A stretch of 64,000 nt of DNA, taken from NCBI RefSeq assembly GCF_003286085.1, contig NW_020825294.1, positions 1,798,001 through 1,862,000 of the forward strand, read 5' to 3'. Position 1 is the stretch's first letter, and the number at the start of each line of letters is the position of its first letter. This document shows positions 59,280 through 64,000 of this stretch, piece by piece. A model generated the notes under the pieces. It did not search any database. It was not told the DNA's origin and saw nothing but the letters and a program-made list of their open reading frames with translations. The position numbers and the translations under genes were made by a program. This DNA comes from Drosophila persimilis. Taxonomy: Eukaryota; Arthropoda; Insecta; Diptera; Drosophilidae.

Positions 59280-61158
59280 ATACGCGTAAAGAGGGTGCTG
59301 GGTGGTACAGTGCGGGACATACATACATTAACGTATCAATGGCTTAGGGAAAGTACAGTCCCACTCGTATAAATAACTCTCTCCGCTCTCTCTGTCTCCG
59401 TTTTTGTGTCTGTCTTTTTGGGAACGTGTTTGAGTTGTGAAAACCAATGCCAGTCCATTGCCAGGCTTAAGCTATCTCTGGGAGTGCCAGATACAGTGGC
59501 TGTCAAACTGTATTTGATGAATAGTAGCTTTTGTGGAAATAAACTGCAGTCTGAATAGCTTTTCACGTGGAAAATTCCCTAAAATAAAGAGAGATATTTA
59601 ATGAAAAGGCATATAAAATAAAATTCGATATAAACTGAGGTTTTCCGTACAATCTGTATACCCACAGCAGCCTTTTCAACCACTTTCCATTCAGGAAAAG
59701 CGATTCTAAAGTGACTTCAATAGCCAGAACTGCCATCAGCGTAATGTTCCTACAAATTGAGTGCAAATTTCAGCGTTAAAATAGTGGGCAATCTAAGGGA
59801 AGAGCAGGTCGCTGGATGGCTGTTTAATCTGTAGTGCGATTTGGAAAAACATATTTGCAGCAGCAGCTAGTGCTGTGAATAAACCCACAGCGTGACCAAA
59901 ATGTTGTGCAGCTCATGAACTCTAAATGCCCTCGAATCTCCCCTCCCTCAGCCCACAGGCCTAATCTAGCACCCCTTCCCAGCGTCGACCCTGACCCCCA
60001 ACCGAACGGAACGGAACAGCACAGAACAGTGCAAATGGAGTCGCGCGGTGCCCAGTGGCGAAAAGGGCACACAAATTGCGTATACGCAGCGCTGGCTCTG
60101 GGGCCAGGCCACCAAAATGAATTTCTGGGGGTATTAAAAATCAGTTTCGGATGCCAAAATGTGGAAAACATAATGGCGAATCAATATAACTCTAGCCAGA
60201 ATGGGTGGCAGGGGTGGCTGGGTGAATGGGTGTGTGCTGTTGGGGGTTCTGTGGCCAGGGCTCAATGAGGGGGTGGTTGTGGCGTGACCAGACCAAAGCA
60301 GACACTCTCCTACACTCGTATGTGGTCGTGTGCCGAGTGTTTGTGGTTAAATGCCTGTGGATTTGCCGATGTCGCACTGTCCAACCCACTCTCTCTCTCT
60401 CTCTCTCCCACCTCACACCTCCCCTAATTGATGGCCTTTTAAATTGAAATTGAAGAGCAAAAACAGTGTAAAGATTAAACCCAATCCTAGAACCCTCATA
60501 AAAAAACACCACAAAATCACAGAATGATCTCATATTGAGGGATATAGATGTGTTCGCCCTAAGGCTCTTTCAGCTTTCGATGAACGTGGGTAGTGTATTT
60601 AAGGTTTCGTCATGCGCGAGTGAACCTTCCGTATCCTGCCACAATGTGCTGCACCGGTAAGGTAGGTGGCCTGCAGCTGAGTTATGGTTTTAATTGGTTT
60701 GATTAGCCCCGCTGCTGCTGTTGCAGCTCCGCCTCTATTTATGCATGTTCCCCACAGATTTATCGTGTGGCAAGTGGGGCAGATACATCGTCATGGTTTG
60801 CAGAACTTAAGCTTACAGAATGGAGCTCTGCTCTCTGATTAGCCGGTAAATTGCTGTTCAAAAGCAAAACATGGGGGTCACCCTTCTTTGGGACTTCCAT
60901 GTTCCACTATCCGAATCCTTATGCCTGGGCTTGGGTATATGTATGGTGTGACAGTAGATGTTTGGGGAACGGTCAATGGTTTATTTTCGCGAAGAGACAG
61001 TTAGACTATCATAGAATTAAGAGAGACAGCAAGCCGGATAATTTCATGAAGGATAAAATAAAAAGAAAGGAACCAAAAAAGGGCGATGAACAAAAAAGAA
61101 TTATTAAGATCAACAAACAGGAACGAACTAAAAGAACGAGTTCAGTAAGTTCAGTAAA

Positions 61159-61210
61159 TTGAACGATGTTTACCCAACACTAAATTGAACAATGTTTACC
61201 CAACACTACA
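61159..61210 (+). repeat. 26-bp direct repeat, two copies
   Basis: Two adjacent copies around GATGTTTACCCAACACTA / AATGTTTACCCAACACTA, differing at two positions. It ends 150 bp before the Kunitz start codon. Confidence 0.95.
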
Positions 61211-61360
61211 AGGAAAGCAGAACGAACCCTCTTTGCCCGATCTTTGACCTAAACCTCAAACAAATAAATCATTGCGTTAAACCTGGGGCTTCGTTACAGC
61301 ACCGCCGTATCCAACAGTGTAAATAGGCTAGGAGGAAAAACAGGAACTGCAACCACAATC

Positions 61361-61698
61361 ATGAAATCATCCGGCTGGCTGTCTCTTTTCCTGGTGCTCT
61401 CCCTTCTGGCTGGAGCCAGGGCCTACAATGCAAGTAAGATGGTCCAAAAGCAATTTAATAATTTGGATGAAGAACTGAACCTATTCCCGTATGATGCCAT
61501 ATTGGTGTTCTAATAGAGAAGTGCGATGACACACCGACCGAGACTGGGCCGTGCAAGGGGGAATTCGAGATGTGGCGCTTCGACAGGGTCAACCGGCAGT
61601 GCGAGTCCTTTATCTTCGGCGGCTGTCAAGCAACCAACAACTTTTTCGAGTCCGGAATGCACTGTGTTTTAAACTGCCTGAAACATCACGAATTCTAA
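61361..61698 (+). CDS. Secreted single-domain Kunitz protease inhibitor
   Basis: 84 residues from two exons, 61361-61433 and 61517-61698, joined in phase 1 across an 83-bp intron (donor GTAAGA, acceptor AATAG). The leader MKSSGWLSLFLVLSLLAGARA is a clear signal peptide. The mature part is one BPTI/Kunitz domain with six cysteines at 27, 37, 53, 61, 74 and 78. Spacings 15, 7, 12 and 3 equal the family standard, while C1-C2 has nine residues instead of eight. The P1 position after the second Cys is Lys38, predicting inhibition of trypsin-like serine proteases; FIFGGC is the conserved core. The domain fills the whole protein, as in fly accessory-gland and haemolymph inhibitors. Target and tissue are inference. 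Confidence 0.93.
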
Positions 61699-63143
61699 GT
61701 ATAAATACCAATATTTATGGCCCGTTGATGTCTGATGTCTGTAATCCCCCGAAACATTCCTACAGCTCTGCAAAAAAAAAGTTTCCATCTGAGATTTGCA
61801 ATTTAACAACAAAGTTGAATGGAGTAAAAGGGCGGTGGGGGTGGTGGGGGGGAGGTTAGAAAAAGTTTGACCGTGGAAAATATGATTTGTCTGCAAAGTT
61901 TGAATAGATTTTCGCCAAGGCAATTTATGTGGATATTTTTTCTGCGACTGTCATGCAAATGAACTGCAGTGTCCGCGCTTTGATTTATGCTGATGAAAAT
62001 TGAGTTGTTCGCAAAACAAAATTATATATGTATGTGCTACCATGCTGCGAAAATACAAAATTCGGAGTCCGCGATGCGTGCAGGAGGTGCGATAGTATCG
62101 ACTATAATCTCTGACACTTGCGCCAATTTGCATTTTGTGCAGTTTTCATACACACACACGGCGCATACTTAATCAGGGGCACCTCCCTGTGGACTCGAGT
62201 GTGACCATATCGATGCGGATCGAATGGCATGCCCCGCCCCCTCAATTCAATCAGCAAAAGGAGGAACATGAACATGACCATGAATAGGAGCGCTAGCAAT
62301 GCCTCTGTGGCTGGCTGGCTGGCTGGCTGGCAGCTTACTTAATATGCAGGTCCCAACACAAATTAAAACTCTGCTGTACACAGCACTGCTGTGTTGCATT
62401 GGAATCAACACGAAAGAAAAGGGAAGCAGAAGCTGCAGATACCCTTAAAGAAGATCTCCTTGGAGGCCATCCCCCACCGGAGTTACAAACCTCCCTTGGG
62501 CAACGTTATACCCTCTCTGCGGAAGAGTACGCGAATAACAAGCTGTTATTGTTATTGTGTGCTGTGTGCACGTTGTCCGTTAGATTTCCCGACAAGAGAC
62601 AAAGTTCACTTGTCGCCTAGATCAGATGTGCTGGCAACCCTGTCACCGTTTCTGGCGCATTTTTCCCATCTCTCTCTGGGTGTGTCGCGTGTGTGTCGTG
62701 TGCGTGTGTCTCTGTCGTGGAGGGAATTAAATTCATTAGCAATTTGCACGCCGGCAAGCGGGTGAAAAGCGCACCCCCTGACAGGCGGGGAAAACAACGA
62801 GAGAGAGGCATGGAACGACAGGCACAGAGGCAGAGACAGCGCCAGACAGGAGACAAACAGAAGCGATTTTTAGTTGAGAATCTTTTACTAAACAGATGCC
62901 GCATAAAGGATGTCTGTAGGAGTAGAAAACGCCACAAAGCGAGGGGGGAAGTGGAACCCAAGGAAAGTAAATCAAGACAACGAAACCCCTCAGACTATAC
63001 CATCCCCTTTAGGACACAACAAACACCAGAGTTAGACTAGAATTATTTAATTATTCCGCCTAAATGCTTATTAATTCCATTGTCCAGTCTCGTATTCGGT
63101 TCGGTTCTCATCCAAGTAACAGTCCAAGAGTTCATTCGAGCAT
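61699..63143. other. Intergenic stretch
   Basis: No gene seen. It holds a TGGC run (62307-62331) and, at 63046-63051, ATTAAA on the minus strand, a possible poly(A) signal for the next gene. Confidence 0.6.
62307..62331 (+). repeat. TGGC tetranucleotide repeat
   Basis: About six units. Confidence 0.95.
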
Positions 63144-63545
63144 CTAACGCTTGAAGGCCGTGTGAGTAGTGGCAGAGTGAGTACCCGTCAGCAGGGTTCT
63201 GTAGCTCTTGTCCATGTCCATTTGGATGCCATACTCAATCGGATAGACAATGGGCTTGCGCTCCACGCGCCACACAGGTGGCAGCATCAAATCATTCAAA
63301 GATTTATCCAACCTGATGCCGCATTTGCCCTGGTAGTGACGGAACCTCTCCGGCTTGTGTATTTTGTTATACGGATCGCGATAGTAATCCCGATAGTCCT
63401 GGCAATCATTATAGTATCGATCGACTCGGTCCAAACCTCCATAGTCCACCAGTTTGAGACCAGGTAGAACATAGCCCGCCGAGGCAGCACGCTGAACACG
63501 ACTGTTCTTCGATACAGCCAACATATCAACTTCAGGGATAATCAT
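63144..63545 (-). CDS. Intronless 133-aa Tyr-rich protein, unknown function
   Basis: Single exon from MIIPEVDMLAVSKNSRVQRA to the stop at 63144-63146. Start context on the minus strand is AATCAAAATG, good for Drosophila. There is no signal peptide or membrane segment, so it is probably cytosolic. Residues 38-58 are strikingly rich in Tyr and Asp (DRVDRYYNDCQDYRDYYRDP). This is followed by a basic part and RLDKSLNDLMLPPVWRVERK, which looks like an ordered conserved core. The chance of 133 codons with this composition arising randomly in AT-rich flank is low, so I take it as real. I do not recognise the family. A small compact gene of this type could be a sperm or cilium structural protein, but nothing in the sequence proves it. 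Confidence 0.75.
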   Translation of the reverse strand: MIIPEVDMLAVSKNSRVQRAASAGYVLPGLKLVDYGGLDRVDRYYNDCQDYRDYYRDPYNKIHKPERFRHYQGKCGIRLDKSLNDLMLPPVWRVERKPIVYPIEYGIQMDMDKSYRTLLTGTHSATTHTAFKR

Positions 63546-63813
63546 TTTGATTGTTTTTTTGTTAAAATTGAGTGGTTTAAGGTATATTTGTTTATTTATA
63601 TTTTTGTTTGTTATGCGGATCAGAATTTTCTATGTGTGCAAACGATGTGTACCCTAGGGGTTTGTCTGTTTGAATGAGATTTGAGGGGAGTATATGAAGG
63701 GTAAGATAAGGGCCTCCTTCATGCCGAAAAGCGTTGTACTCAACGTACAGCAAAAACAAATAAAAGAAAGCACCCAGCCAAGCTGATGCTGGATCTAAGC
63801 ATCGAAAACTTCT
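63546..63813. other. Spacer with presumed promoter of the Tyr-rich protein gene
   Basis: The presumed leader on the minus strand is A-rich. No further feature is recognised. Confidence 0.45.
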
Positions 63814-63883
63814 TTATTTGGGCTCCGCTTTCGACTCCTTGAAGCATTTATTGCTTCTAAGATCTTCACAAGACACTATCACT
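63814..63883 (-). CDS. Candidate last exon of a minus-strand gene running off the window
   Basis: On the minus strand, TCTGTAG is followed by a frame (entered after one base) reading VIVSCEDLRSNKCFKESKAEPK and a stop at 63814-63816. AATAAA overlaps the stop. The remaining 117 bp to the window end are AT-rich with no coding, so the next exon would lie outside. It is short enough to be chance. Confidence 0.2.
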
Positions 63884-64000
63884 CTACAGATAAACTATCT
63901 TAACAGCCATTTAAAGTCTTCATAGCTTAACATTAAAACAACATTAATACAAATATAATTAATTGTAGACTTGAACTTTTTTTTTATTTTTCTTTAATTT

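Larger units (their letters stand above)
43293..61360. other. Long non-coding stretch
   Basis: Eighteen kilobases in which I find no supported gene. Contents: CA run at 44712-44730; GA runs at 45036-45059 and 47412-47445; CTG/TTG opa-like sequence near 45745-45785; CT-rich block at 47800-47850; a 16-bp palindrome and C11 tract at 49137-49186; an unsupported 211-codon frame at 50585; TGC repeat at 51846-51872; GT run at 51945-51966; 20-bp tandem repeat at 57065-57144; GGCGGA repeat at 58791-58828; palindrome at 59263-59279. It may be one or more large introns or a regulatory desert. Confidence 0.55.

Overview
The window is eukaryotic and almost certainly Drosophila. It has short phase-exact introns of 54-69 bp with GTRAGT donors, GT/CA and opa-type (CAG/CTG) microsatellites, and proteins that match known fly families closely. 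Two 1.12-kb interspersed elements with an inverted terminal motif, a 3' hairpin and a TCTG/TCCG pyrimidine-rich tract look like the Helentron/DINE-1-type repeats (ISY-like) that are abundant in the obscura group. An obscura-group species and Muller element B are therefore my best inference. I ran no database search.

Layout. (1) 1080-38.8 kb, + strand: one large potassium-channel gene, best read as Shawl (Shaw-like, Kv3 class). I could join eleven coding exons in phase (2,844 nt, 947 codons plus stop) from the start at 1521 to the stop at 36088. Intron 1 is 21.5 kb. An A-rich tail with clustered AATAAA signals suggests a 3' UTR reaching about 38.77 kb. (2) Nested in intron 1 on the opposite strand are two intact tandem genes for mitochondrial class-2 aldehyde dehydrogenase: the Aldh-like copy at 13676-17503 and a paralogue at 18723-20575. 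Both sit in a tandem segmental duplication whose edges can be read from the sequence. (3) The two Helentron-like copies lie in introns 1 and 9 in the same orientation. (4) 38.9-64 kb is mostly non-coding. It holds an intronless four-helix membrane protein gene (41973-42596, -), a small secreted Kunitz inhibitor with one intron (61361-61698, +) and an intronless 133-aa tyrosine-rich protein (63144-63545, -). Three weaker exon candidates lie at 40187, 43159 and 63814.

How the parts relate. Shawl would supply a tetrameric voltage-gated K+ channel subunit in neurons. The ALDH copies would oxidise acetaldehyde and other aldehydes in mitochondria and are only positional guests in the channel intron. 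The small genes further right look like independent, compact, tissue-restricted genes.

The most useful second looks are the tandem Aldh duplication with its palindromic junction, the glycosylated S1-S2 loop of the channel carrying an RLKR processing-type motif, the Pumilio-type sites in the inferred 3' UTR, two clusters of CGATA motifs, and an enriched TACTCGTA octamer.
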